DNA of 64,000 nucleotides from Bacteroidales bacterium (lineage in GTDB: Bacteria > Bacteroidota > Bacteroidia > Bacteroidales > UBA932). Positions 37,957-46,434 of this stretch are shown here, in pieces. A program made the translations under genes and the position numbers. The first letter of the stretch is position 1. Every line of letters begins with the position of its first letter. The notes beneath the pieces were generated by a model, which had not been told where the DNA came from, ran no database searches, and saw nothing but the letters and a program-made list of their open reading frames with translations. The stretch is taken from the NCBI GenBank assembly GCA_015060335.1, contig SUYR01000013.1, positions 1 to 64,000 on the forward strand. The letters run 5' to 3'.

Positions 37957-38295
37957 ATGGCATACGATAATAACGACAACAGATTGAGACGGAAGGAGGC
38001 GGTCGGTATGGAACAGCTTGTCCAGGATTTCATCCGTGAGATGAAGATTACCTCGGGGGTCAACCGCCAGCGGGCAGTAGAGGCATGGAATGCAGTTTCA
38101 GGAGCTGCCGGCTATACATTGGACGTATATTTGGATAAGGGAATATTGTATGTCACCCTCGGGTCTTCTCTGGCTCGCAATCAGTTGTATTTCCAGAGGG
38201 ACGTACTTGTAAGGAAGGTGAATGAGTTTCTTGAAAATGACAGTCTTTTCGTAAAAGGAAACGGACCGGCTGTCAGAAATATAGTGTTGAAATGA
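37957..38295 (+). CDS. DUF721 / DciA-like protein
   Basis: This 112-aa small basic protein resembles DUF721. It has an N-terminal helix with IREMKITSGVNRQRAVEAWNAVSG and then the beta-rich KH-like part with LYVTLGSSLARNQLYFQRDVLVRKVNE. DciA members load or regulate the DnaB helicase in bacteria that lack DnaC. The recF neighbour fits a replication role. The start one base after the recF stop is preferred to the in-frame codon 36 bases upstream. Confidence 0.8.
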   Translation: MAYDNNDNRLRRKEAVGMEQLVQDFIREMKITSGVNRQRAVEAWNAVSGAAGYTLDVYLDKGILYVTLGSSLARNQLYFQRDVLVRKVNEFLENDSLFVKGNGPAVRNIVLK

Positions 38296-38296
38296 T

Positions 38297-39328
38297 ATGA
38301 AGATAGTAGCAGATAAGCACATACCTTTTCTGGAAGGCGTTTTCGAGCCTTATGCGGAAGTTGTATATATAGACGGACGTGCAATCAATCACGATGATAT
38401 TGTAGATGCTGATGCACTGATCATCAGGACGCGTACTATATGCAATGCGGACCTTCTTGACGGAACTAAGGTAAGAATGATAGCAACGGCTACCATAGGT
38501 ATGGATCATATAGACCTTGATTATTGCAGGGAACATGGAATCGAGGTGCATAATGCCGAGGGATGTAATGCTGGAGGAGTTCTGCAGTATGTGTTCTCGG
38601 CATTGTATGGTGTTGCGGCAAGAAAGGGAATAAAGCTGGATGATGCTACAATAGGTATCGTAGGCGTCGGACATGTTGGTAAAAAGGTGGAGGAGATGGC
38701 GAGACATCTGGGCTTCAAAGTCCTTCTGTGCGATCCTCCGAGGGCTGCAGCGGAAGGTGGTGACGGTTTCTGCTCGTTGGAATTTCTTCTTGCCAATTCA
38801 CAAGTGGTGACTATGCATGTACCTCTGGATGAAACTACACGAGGTATGGCAGATGAGGATTTCTTCATGCTTATGCCTCCGGGATCCATTTTCATAAATG
38901 CGGCAAGAGGAGAGGTGCTTGATGATGAGGCTCTGATCCAGGCTATACCGAAGCTCGGGGCGGTTGTGATCGATACATGGAATCATGAACCCGATGTTAA
39001 CAGGGATCTTTTGGAAATGGTAGATATCGCTACTCCCCACATAGCGGGATATTCATATCAGGGTAAACAGAACGCTACCGCTTCGGCAGTGCAGTCAGTC
39101 GCAAGACATTTCGGGATAGAACAGCTGTATGATTATTATCCCGAGGCTGATATCCCGGATCATGATCCTATCCGTCTGGATCTCGGCGGCAAGACTCATG
39201 GAGAGAGAGCTGCTGTATTTCAATATAATTATCCTATATTTACCGATGATTTCCGTTTCAGGATGGAACCTGAAAACTTTGAGAGACTTCGGTCTGAATA
39301 CAAGTACAGAAGAGAAATATACATTTAA
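38297..39328 (+). CDS. pdxB: Erythronate-4-phosphate dehydrogenase
   Basis: This 343-aa D-2-hydroxyacid dehydrogenase oxidises 4-phosphoerythronate in pyridoxal phosphate synthesis. Motifs: ATATIGMDHID and NAEGCNAGGVLQYV of the PdxB subgroup, the NAD fold GIVGVGHVGKK, catalytic Arg in NAARGEVLDD, Glu in HEPDVN and His in TPHIAGYS. The C-terminal dimerisation domain is shorter than in E. coli. It starts one base after the DciA-like gene. PLP is the cofactor of GcvP encoded nearby, though the link may be chance. Confidence 0.93.
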   Translation: MKIVADKHIPFLEGVFEPYAEVVYIDGRAINHDDIVDADALIIRTRTICNADLLDGTKVRMIATATIGMDHIDLDYCREHGIEVHNAEGCNAGGVLQYVFSALYGVAARKGIKLDDATIGIVGVGHVGKKVEEMARHLGFKVLLCDPPRAAAEGGDGFCSLEFLLANSQVVTMHVPLDETTRGMADEDFFMLMPPGSIFINAARGEVLDDEALIQAIPKLGAVVIDTWNHEPDVNRDLLEMVDIATPHIAGYSYQGKQNATASAVQSVARHFGIEQLYDYYPEADIPDHDPIRLDLGGKTHGERAAVFQYNYPIFTDDFRFRMEPENFERLRSEYKYRREIYI

Positions 39329-39336
39329 TAAACCAT

Positions 39337-40857
39337 ATGATTATGTTCACTAACGAAGACATTAAACAGATTGAGCAGAGAGGATCTTCTGTTCAGACAG
39401 TTCAGGATCAGGTGGAGCGTTTCAAGAAGGGCTTCCCATGGCTTAAGATTGTGGCTCCGGCTACTCCGCAGAAGGGTATCCAGGTGCTCGATGCAGAGGG
39501 TGTGGCGGCAGCTGCAAGTTATTATGAAGGTGCTGCCATCAATGGCAAATGCAAGTTCGTACCTGCTTCAGGTGCAGCTTCACGTATGTTCAAGGACCTT
39601 TTCAGCGGTCTTGACGCCTTGAAGGAGGGAAAGGAACTGGCGGATGATGCTCCGGCTGCAAAATTTGTTGATAAGATTGCGGATTTCGCATTCTATACAC
39701 CTGAGCTTTTCGGAGAGCAGTCTTGCAAATGTCCTGAATACAGAAAGGATGTCCTTGCAAAGACTCTTACTGACGAGGGACTCGGTTACGGTGCCAAGCC
39801 TAAGGGCGTTCTCAAGTTCCATAAATATACGGACGGCGAGATTCGTACTGCATTTGCAGAGCACCTTGTAGAGGCTCAGAACTATATGAGAAACAGCGAC
39901 GGTACTGCAAATCTTGTGGTTACCATCTCTCCTGAACATCAGCAGCTTTTTGAAGAGGCTTACGCTGAGGTAAAGGAAGCATATGAAGCAAAATACGGAG
40001 TGAAATACAATATCGAATTCACATTCCAGGACAAGGCTACTGATACAGTGGCTGTAGATGTGGATAACAAGCCGTTCCGTACAGAGACTGATTCTCTTCT
40101 TTTCCGTCCGGCAGGTCATGGCGCCCTTATCTACAATCTCAACAAACTTCAGGAAGAAGTGGTGTCGATCAAGAATATCGACAACGTGGCCAATGAACGA
40201 CTCCTTCCAGAGACAGCGACATGGAAGAAGGTACTTCTCGGCAAGGCGCTGAAACTTAGAGATGATATATACGGATATCTCCGTCAGCTTGATGCATGCG
40301 AGGATGTATGCTCGGATGAGTGCAAGGCTCTTTGCGATGATATCGAGGCCTTTCTTTCAGAAACCCTCTGCATTGAAATGCCGGCTGCTGCCGACTGCAA
40401 GGCAAGGGTTGAGGCTCTCCGCGCAAAACTTAACCGTCCGATCCGTGTTGCTGGAATGGTGAAGAATCAGGGTGAGCCTGGTGGCGGTCCTTTCATCATT
40501 GCAGAGAAAGATGGCTCGACTTCACTTCAGGTTCTCGAAAGCGTACAGATCAACATGTCTGACGAGCATGCCAAGAATGCACTTGCGAGCGCAACTCACT
40601 TCAATCCGGTAGATATCGTATGCTGTCTGCATGATTATAAAGGACAGAGTTTCGACCTTCTCAAATATGTAGATGAGGATGCAGGATTCATCTCGTCAAA
40701 GAGTTATCAGGGACGTGAACTCAAGGCTCTTGAACTTCCTGGCCTCTGGAACGGTGCAATGAGCAACTGGAACACCCTTTTTGTTGAGGTTCCGCTTGCG
40801 ACATTCAATCCTGTGAAGGTGGTTCTTGACCTTTTGAGACCGGCTCATCAGAACTAA
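39337..40857 (+). CDS. DUF4301-family protein
   Basis: This 506-aa cytoplasmic protein of the Bacteroidota-specific DUF4301 family has no signal peptide or membrane segment. The segment CKFVPASGAASRMFKDLF and the Gly-rich VKNQGEPGGGPFIIAEKDG resemble nucleotide- or sugar-phosphate-binding loops, which has prompted a nucleotidyltransferase-like view; the function is unknown to me. A second in-frame ATG lies two codons downstream. It is the last gene of the recF-pdxB run and its stop overlaps that of the convergent gene. Confidence 0.8.
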   Translation: MIMFTNEDIKQIEQRGSSVQTVQDQVERFKKGFPWLKIVAPATPQKGIQVLDAEGVAAAASYYEGAAINGKCKFVPASGAASRMFKDLFSGLDALKEGKELADDAPAAKFVDKIADFAFYTPELFGEQSCKCPEYRKDVLAKTLTDEGLGYGAKPKGVLKFHKYTDGEIRTAFAEHLVEAQNYMRNSDGTANLVVTISPEHQQLFEEAYAEVKEAYEAKYGVKYNIEFTFQDKATDTVAVDVDNKPFRTETDSLLFRPAGHGALIYNLNKLQEEVVSIKNIDNVANERLLPETATWKKVLLGKALKLRDDIYGYLRQLDACEDVCSDECKALCDDIEAFLSETLCIEMPAAADCKARVEALRAKLNRPIRVAGMVKNQGEPGGGPFIIAEKDGSTSLQVLESVQINMSDEHAKNALASATHFNPVDIVCCLHDYKGQSFDLLKYVDEDAGFISSKSYQGRELKALELPGLWNGAMSNWNTLFVEVPLATFNPVKVVLDLLRPAHQN

Positions 40858-41333
40858 GACAGTACTTTATGTCTGATACCGATCCCTGCTGCGTAGTCAT
40901 CCGTGGCAGGGATTGTTGCAGATACCACCTCGCTTGCTATTATAAGCTTCTTCATTTCAGCCTTATGTACGTTCAACGCTTCCTTCAGCCTCCCGACAAT
41001 CCTCGGAAACTGTCTTTTGAAGTCTCTCATATTGTCGCAGATGAACTCTCCGCTGAACATGATGTTGGTCATGTCGTCCAATATCACAGGCTTTATCACA
41101 TAGGTCTTCAGCATCATCATGTTGGATGCTTCCAGAAACAGGTCATATGAATCTTCGTCGATCGAGAAGAACAGTCTTACTGAAACGATGTCCTCATTGT
41201 ATTCGACTACCGCAATATTGTCGTCAATGTCAAATTGTATATGTGTTTGCTCATATACCGGGTAGTATCCGTTCTCCATCATGTGTCTGAATATGTTCCT
41301 TAGCTGCTGAGACCTGTTTTTCATCGTTTTCAT
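40854..41333 (-). CDS. Small YbjN-like / secretion-chaperone-fold protein
   Basis: This 159-aa protein of alpha/beta composition has the pattern of the YbjN or type III chaperone-like fold: a helix (LRNIFRHMMENGYYPVYE), strands (HIQFDIDDNIAVVEYNEDIVSVRLFF), and a long helix near the end (FKRQFPRIVGRLKEALNVHKAEMKKL). No catalytic motif is visible and the assignment rests on pattern only. It is transcribed alone, divergent from lplA and convergent with the DUF4301 gene. Confidence 0.55.
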   Translation of the reverse strand: MKTMKNRSQQLRNIFRHMMENGYYPVYEQTHIQFDIDDNIAVVEYNEDIVSVRLFFSIDEDSYDLFLEASNMMMLKTYVIKPVILDDMTNIMFSGEFICDNMRDFKRQFPRIVGRLKEALNVHKAEMKKLIIASEVVSATIPATDDYAAGIGIRHKVLS

Positions 41334-41401
41334 TTTTATGATTATTCTATTCCTTTCTGCACATTTTTTGGCAAAAGCATATACTATGCCAATAAATTTA
41401 T

Positions 41402-41409
41402 TATATTTG
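41402..41409 (+). promoter_or_regulatory. Promoter -7 box of the lplA-gcv operon
   Basis: TATATTTG lies 19 bases upstream of the lplA ATG. The leader is only about 10-15 bases long, so no glycine riboswitch can be present between promoter and gene. I do not see a good -33 element. Confidence 0.55.
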
Positions 41410-41428
41410 GAGGGATTTACTTAGGATT

Positions 41429-42067
41429 ATGAAGAACGTCATATTGCCTGATATAGGTCAGCAGAGCCTCTCGTATTATCTTGCCGTCGAGGAACAGGTG
41501 GCAAGACAGATTGACGACGATGCATTCTTTGTGTGGCAGTCGGATCCTACGGTGATAATCGGCCGTAATCAGGTCCTTGAGGCCGAGGTAAACATAGAAT
41601 ATTGCAGAGATCACAATATCGAGATCGTACGTCGCAAGAGCGGGGGAGGCTGTGTGTATTCGGATAAAGGCAATATCATGATTTCATATATATCCCGAAG
41701 GGGAGATGTGTCGGCGGTCTTTGACAGATATTTGTCTGCATTGACTGCTTGTCTGTGTTCCTTGGGACTTGATGCCGTACGGTCGGATCGGAACGATGTG
41801 CTTGTCGGTGGCATGAAAGTAAGCGGAAATGCATTTCATCAGCTTCCGGATAGGAGCATAGTACATGGGACTCTGCTCTTTTCCACTGATTTCGATGTAT
41901 TGGAACAGGCTATCAGACCTCCTGTGGAAAAACTTGTAAGGCACGGCATCCGCTCAGTCAGGCAGAGGGTGGCGAATCTGTCTGATTTCCTGCCTTCCGA
42001 CTGGAATGTGGAGAGGCTGAAACAATATCTTGTAGATTATTTTACCGATGATTCAATAACACTATAA
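41429..42067 (+). CDS. lplA: Lipoate-protein ligase A family protein (short form)
   Basis: This 212-aa protein attaches lipoate to acceptor proteins such as GcvH, the product of a gene in the same operon. It has RRKSGGGCVYSDKGN, close to the family motif RRxSGGGxVxHDxGN but without the usual His, and the lysine motif GGMKVSGNAF. It is short: the accessory C-terminal domain of E. coli LplA (338 aa) is absent, so the activation step may need another protein or occur without it. The gcvT start follows the stop by 2 bp. Confidence 0.85.
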   Translation: MKNVILPDIGQQSLSYYLAVEEQVARQIDDDAFFVWQSDPTVIIGRNQVLEAEVNIEYCRDHNIEIVRRKSGGGCVYSDKGNIMISYISRRGDVSAVFDRYLSALTACLCSLGLDAVRSDRNDVLVGGMKVSGNAFHQLPDRSIVHGTLLFSTDFDVLEQAIRPPVEKLVRHGIRSVRQRVANLSDFLPSDWNVERLKQYLVDYFTDDSITL

Positions 42068-42069
42068 CT

Positions 42070-43185
42070 ATGGAAGAAAACCTTTTGAAAACCTGTCTGT
42101 ATGACAAACATGTTGCTCTCGGAGCTCTGATGAGCCCGTTCGGAGGATTCATGATGCCTATACAGTATTCATCTATCACAGAAGAACACAATGCAGTGAG
42201 GAATGCTGCAGGAGTCTTTGATGTTTCGCATATGGGTGAGATATTCATTTTTGGACCTGATGCCGAAAAGTTTGTAAATCATGTATTTACCAATAATGTT
42301 ACCGGTATGCCGTCAGGAAAGATCCTTTACGGAATGCTGCTTTATCCGAACGGAACAGTAGTGGATGACCTTCTTGTATATAAGGAATTCGAGCCTAACA
42401 GATATCTGCTTGTTGTGAATGCATCGAATATCGCTAAGGATTATGAGTGGCTCTGCGCTCAGGCAGAGGGATTTGAGGTGGATATCATAAATGATTCTGA
42501 TGATTGGGCGGAAATTGCCGTTCAGGGACCTCTGGCTGAGAAGTTTTTGGTTGAGACATTGGGCTTTGCCAAGGCGGCAGATCTGTCGTTCTATACATAT
42601 TGTGAGTATGAAAGGGTGTGTGATAACCATCAGCATAGACTTATCATAAGCCGTACAGGATATACTGGAGAGGATGGCTTCGAGATATACTGCTGTCCGG
42701 ATGCCGTGAACGAGATGTGGGATAAACTTCTTGCTGCCGGTGTCGTTCCATGTGGTCTGGGATGTCGTGACACGCTTCGTTTTGAAGCAGGACTCCCGCT
42801 TTACGGACATGAACTCAGCGACAGCATCACTCCGTTGGAGGCCGGTCTGGGTATCTTTGTCAAGGCAAAGGATAAGGAGGAGTTCATCGGCAGGGATGCA
42901 ATTCTTGCTCAGAAAGAGGCTGGGCTGACCAGAAAGATTGTAGGTATTGAACTGCAGGACAAGGCTATTCCTCGTGCGGGATATCCGGTTGAGGTGGATG
43001 GTGTACAGGTAGGTGAGGTTACTACAGGCTACCGCTCGATTTCGACTGACAGAAGCGTATGTATGGCTATGGTTGACAAGGCATATACGGAGCTCGGCTC
43101 TCAGGTGCAGATACGCATCCGCAAGAAGGTGTTCCCTGGTATTGTAACTAAAAAGCGTTTTTACGAAACTAACTACAAAAAATAA
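42070..43185 (+). CDS. gcvT: Glycine cleavage system aminomethyltransferase (T protein)
   Basis: This 371-aa folate enzyme releases ammonia from the aminomethyl group on GcvH and makes methylene-THF. Motifs: FGGFMMPIQYSSITEEHNAVR, DVSHMGEI with the catalytic Asp region, ISRTGYTGEDGFEIY, and the C-terminal RPxxK-like region. Length is close to the family norm of 360-375. It lies between lplA and gcvH. Confidence 0.96.
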   Translation: MEENLLKTCLYDKHVALGALMSPFGGFMMPIQYSSITEEHNAVRNAAGVFDVSHMGEIFIFGPDAEKFVNHVFTNNVTGMPSGKILYGMLLYPNGTVVDDLLVYKEFEPNRYLLVVNASNIAKDYEWLCAQAEGFEVDIINDSDDWAEIAVQGPLAEKFLVETLGFAKAADLSFYTYCEYERVCDNHQHRLIISRTGYTGEDGFEIYCCPDAVNEMWDKLLAAGVVPCGLGCRDTLRFEAGLPLYGHELSDSITPLEAGLGIFVKAKDKEEFIGRDAILAQKEAGLTRKIVGIELQDKAIPRAGYPVEVDGVQVGEVTTGYRSISTDRSVCMAMVDKAYTELGSQVQIRIRKKVFPGIVTKKRFYETNYKK

Positions 43186-43192
43186 TAACATC

Positions 43193-43570
43193 ATGTCAAA
43201 AGTAATTGAAGGACTCCTTTATAGCGAGTCACACGAATGGGTAAAAGTTGAGGACGGAATAGCTGTCATCGGTATTACAGATTTCGCTCAGCATGAAATG
43301 GGTGACCTTTCATATGTGGATATGCCGGAAGTGGACGATGAACTCACAAAAGGTGAAGAGTTCGGAGCGGTGGAAAGTGTGAAGGCTGCAAGTGACCTTT
43401 TTTCTCCTGTTTCAGGAACTGTCGTGGAGATCAACGAGGCTCTCGAAGATGCTCCTGAACTTCTCAACGAAGATGCATTTGCAAACTGGATCATCAAGGT
43501 GCAGATGAGTGATGAGTCTGAGCTTGAGGAACTTATGGATGCTGCTGCATATCAGGCAATCTGTAAATAA
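43193..43570 (+). CDS. gcvH: Glycine cleavage system H protein (lipoyl carrier)
   Basis: This 125-aa carrier has the lipoyl site Lys64 in ESVKAASDLFSPVSG. The conserved N-terminal SESHEWVKVEDG and ITDFAQHEMGDL are also present. It carries the aminomethyl group between GcvP, GcvT and Lpd. It begins 7 bp after gcvT and is 9 bp before gcvPA. Confidence 0.97.
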   Translation: MSKVIEGLLYSESHEWVKVEDGIAVIGITDFAQHEMGDLSYVDMPEVDDELTKGEEFGAVESVKAASDLFSPVSGTVVEINEALEDAPELLNEDAFANWIIKVQMSDESELEELMDAAAYQAICK

Positions 43571-43578
43571 CGGCGATT

Positions 43579-44973
43579 ATGGCATTTTCATACTTCCCTC
43601 ATACGGAAGATGATATAAAGTCCATGCTTGAAAGAATCGGAGTAGAATCTCTTGAAGATCTTTACTCCGATGTCCCGCAGGACGTCATCTACCGTAAGGA
43701 ATACGACCTGCCCGATGCGATGTCTGAGCACCAGGTGCGTCAGTATTTTGATTTTCTGGCTTCTCAGAACCAGAAGATGACCTGCCTTTGCGGTCTGGGA
43801 GCATATGACCATTACTCTCCGTCTGTGATTCCGTATATAACTTCACGTGCAGAATTCCTTACCGCATATACTCCATATCAGCCGGAAGTTTCTCAGGGTA
43901 CGCTTCGCTATATATTTGAGTATCAGTCGATGATAGCGGAGCTTACCGGAATGGACTGTGTGAATGCTTCCATGTATGATGGCGCGACGGCAGCTGCTGA
44001 GGCAGTGATGATGTCGGTGGCATGTACGAAGAAGAAGACCCGTGTACTGCTGTCAGAGGGACTGCTTCCACAGGTCATGATGGTGGTGGAGACTTATGCC
44101 AGGTTCAACGGTATCGAGCTCGGATATATTCCATGTGCTGACGGTGCCACTTCATATGGAGCCCTGCTTGCAGAACTTGCAGTAGGCGATGTTGCTGGTG
44201 TTCTTGTGCCGGGAATCAACAAATTTGGTGTCATCGAGGATCTGACGGGCTTTGCAGATGCTGCACATGCACAGAAAGGTCTGCTGATGGTATATTCCGA
44301 CCCTTCGTCTCTGGCTGTCATCAAGACTCCGGGTGAATGGGGTGCAGACATTGTTTGTGGAGACGGACAGAGTCTCGGTGTGCCTCTATGCTTCGGTGGT
44401 CCGTATGTTGGTTTCCTTGCATGTCTGAAGGATCATGTACGCAAACTTCCTGGCAGAATTGTGGGAGCTACACGTGATGTGGACGGAAAGAGAGCCTATG
44501 TGCTGACTCTTCAGGCACGCGAACAGCATATCCGTCGTGAAAAGGCGACAAGCAACATATGCTCGAATCAGTCTCTTATGGCTCTGTATGTGACTGTATA
44601 TATGTCACTTATGGGTCCGGAAGGACTTCGCAGAGTAAATGAACTCAGCTATGGCGGTGCGCATTATCTGCATGACCGACTTGTGGCTACCGGCTTGTTT
44701 GAAAAGGCTTTCGATAAGCCGTTCCTCAAGGAATTTACGTTGAAATCAGTGCTGCCTGCTGCCATTCTTCAGGAGATTCTATGCTCTGAAGGCATTTTCG
44801 CCGGAGTTGAGGTGGAGGAAGGACTTGTCAACTTCTGCGTTACTGAAAAACACTCGAAAGAGGAACTGGACAGAGTCGTAGATATAATACTCTCGTTTGT
44901 CGCATCCAACGCTTCCTCCGTCATTTCGAGCGAACATAGCGAGTCGGGAAATCCATCAACCAAAGAAGAATAG
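43579..44973 (+). CDS. gcvPA: Glycine dehydrogenase (decarboxylating) subunit 1
   Basis: This 464-aa protein is the N-terminal half of the split P protein, which decarboxylates glycine with PLP. It has MTCLCGLGAYDHYSPSVI, EYQSMIAELTGMDCVNAS and GDGQSLGVPLCFGGPYVGF, as in family members of about 440-450 residues. Its last 19 residues (about 446-464, VISSEHSESGNPS in the middle) are unlike the family and are encoded by a dispersed DNA repeat that has been inserted before the stop codon. The gcvPB gene follows at 2 bp. Confidence 0.95.
   Translation: MAFSYFPHTEDDIKSMLERIGVESLEDLYSDVPQDVIYRKEYDLPDAMSEHQVRQYFDFLASQNQKMTCLCGLGAYDHYSPSVIPYITSRAEFLTAYTPYQPEVSQGTLRYIFEYQSMIAELTGMDCVNASMYDGATAAAEAVMMSVACTKKKTRVLLSEGLLPQVMMVVETYARFNGIELGYIPCADGATSYGALLAELAVGDVAGVLVPGINKFGVIEDLTGFADAAHAQKGLLMVYSDPSSLAVIKTPGEWGADIVCGDGQSLGVPLCFGGPYVGFLACLKDHVRKLPGRIVGATRDVDGKRAYVLTLQAREQHIRREKATSNICSNQSLMALYVTVYMSLMGPEGLRRVNELSYGGAHYLHDRLVATGLFEKAFDKPFLKEFTLKSVLPAAILQEILCSEGIFAGVEVEEGLVNFCVTEKHSKEELDRVVDIILSFVASNASSVISSEHSESGNPSTKEE
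44916..44953 (+). repeat. Dispersed repeat copy 1, inside the 3' end of gcvPA
   Basis: A 38-base element beginning CTCCGTCATTTCGA and ending GAAATC. It agrees at 31 of 38 positions, by hand alignment, with the copy at 48253-48290. ATTTC near one end and GAAAT near the other are inverted. Repeats with this core are common in Bacteroidota genomes between genes; here it is read as protein. Confidence 0.75.
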
Positions 44974-44975
44974 CC

Positions 44976-46430
44976 ATGAAATACTACGACAAACTGATAT
45001 TTGAACTTTCAAAGGAAGGAAGACAAGGATTTTCTCTTCCGTCGGTCACATGGCCTGATTCGTTGAGTTCTCTCCCTTCTGGTCTGATGCGTGCAAAGGC
45101 TCCAGCCCTGCCTCAGGTAAGCGAACTGGATGTTGTGCGTCATTATACCAATCTGTCTCAGATGAACTTCGGAGTGGATTCGGGATTCTATCCGCTCGGC
45201 AGCTGTACGATGAAGTACAATCCTAAGATTAATGAGGAGATAGCTGCACATCCGGGGTTTGCCGGACTGCATCCTATGCAGCCGGCATATTCTGTTCAGG
45301 GTGCTCTCAGAGTTTACAAAGAGCTTTCTGCCAGTCTTTCTGCAATTACCGGAATGGCGGAGTTCACTCTTAATCCGTTTGCAGGAGCGCATGGAGAACT
45401 TACCGGCCTGATGGTTATCCGTCAGTATCATATCTCGAGAGGTGACACAAAACGTACGCGAATCATTGTTCCGGACAGTGCTCATGGTACAAATCCGGCT
45501 TCAGCAGCTGTATGTGGTCTGGATATAGTACAGGTCAAGTCAAAGTCCAACGGACTTGTTGACGTAGAGGATCTGAAACCTCTGCTTGATGATACCATTG
45601 CAGGTATCATGATGACCAATCCGAACACTCTCGGTCTTTTCGAGAAGGATATCAAGGAAATAGCTGCTCTGGTACATGAGTGCGGCGGACTTCTGTATTA
45701 TGACGGAGCAAATATGAATCCTCTTGTAGGTGTCGTTCGTCCGGGTGATATGGGATTTGATGTGATGCATCTGAATCTTCATAAGACATTTTCAACGCCT
45801 CATGGTGGTGGTGGACCAGGCGCAGGTCCAGTTGGAGTTGCTGCTCATCTTGCCGCTTATCTGCCGGTACCGAGAGTCGTGGAAGATGAAGGCGGAATGC
45901 TATATGTCGAGGGATGCGAGGATTCCTGCGGTATGATTTCAGGATTCATGGGCAATTTCGGAGTGCTTCTCCGTGCCTATACCTACATACTTATGCTTGG
46001 TCGTCAGAATGTGCGCATGGTGGGTCCGCTTTCTGTGCTCGGAGCAAATTATATCAAGGAATCGCTCAAGGATTGCTACGAACTTCCTATTCCAAGTATC
46101 TGTAAGCATGAGTTTGTCTTTGATGGTCTTAAGGATAAGTCAACGGATGTGACCACCCTTGATGTTGCCAAGAGACTTCTTGATTACGGATTCCATGCTC
46201 CTACGATATATTTCCCTCTTCTGTTCCATCAGGCAATAATGATAGAGCCTACTGAGACTGAATCAAAGGAAACTCTCGACAGCTTTATCGAGATCATGAA
46301 GCACATTGCTGCTGAGGCAATTGCAGATCCGGATTCGCTCAAGACGGCTCCGCATACGACTCCGGTAAGACGTCTTGATGAGACTACTGCTGCGCGTCAG
46401 CCTGTTCTCAGGTATTCAAAAGAAGTTTGA
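44976..46430 (+). CDS. gcvPB: Glycine dehydrogenase (decarboxylating) subunit 2
   Basis: This 484-aa subunit is the catalytic half of the split P protein. The PLP lysine lies in LNLHKTFSTPHGGGGPGAGP, with MNFGVDSGFYPLGSCTMKYN and VPDSAHGTNPASA as further family marks. It forms the functional enzyme with GcvPA, encoded 2 bp upstream. The lpd gene begins 4 bases after its stop. Confidence 0.97.
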   Translation: MKYYDKLIFELSKEGRQGFSLPSVTWPDSLSSLPSGLMRAKAPALPQVSELDVVRHYTNLSQMNFGVDSGFYPLGSCTMKYNPKINEEIAAHPGFAGLHPMQPAYSVQGALRVYKELSASLSAITGMAEFTLNPFAGAHGELTGLMVIRQYHISRGDTKRTRIIVPDSAHGTNPASAAVCGLDIVQVKSKSNGLVDVEDLKPLLDDTIAGIMMTNPNTLGLFEKDIKEIAALVHECGGLLYYDGANMNPLVGVVRPGDMGFDVMHLNLHKTFSTPHGGGGPGAGPVGVAAHLAAYLPVPRVVEDEGGMLYVEGCEDSCGMISGFMGNFGVLLRAYTYILMLGRQNVRMVGPLSVLGANYIKESLKDCYELPIPSICKHEFVFDGLKDKSTDVTTLDVAKRLLDYGFHAPTIYFPLLFHQAIMIEPTETESKETLDSFIEIMKHIAAEAIADPDSLKTAPHTTPVRRLDETTAARQPVLRYSKEV

Positions 46431-46434
46431 CAAT

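Noticed and set aside
41334..41428. A possible glycine riboswitch upstream of lplA and gcv
   Set aside because: The -7 box lies only 19 bases before the lplA ATG, so no leader of sufficient length exists.
42313..43194. A long 293-codon frame opposite gcvT
   Set aside because: It is a shadow of gcvT on the other strand, whose protein has all the motifs of its family.
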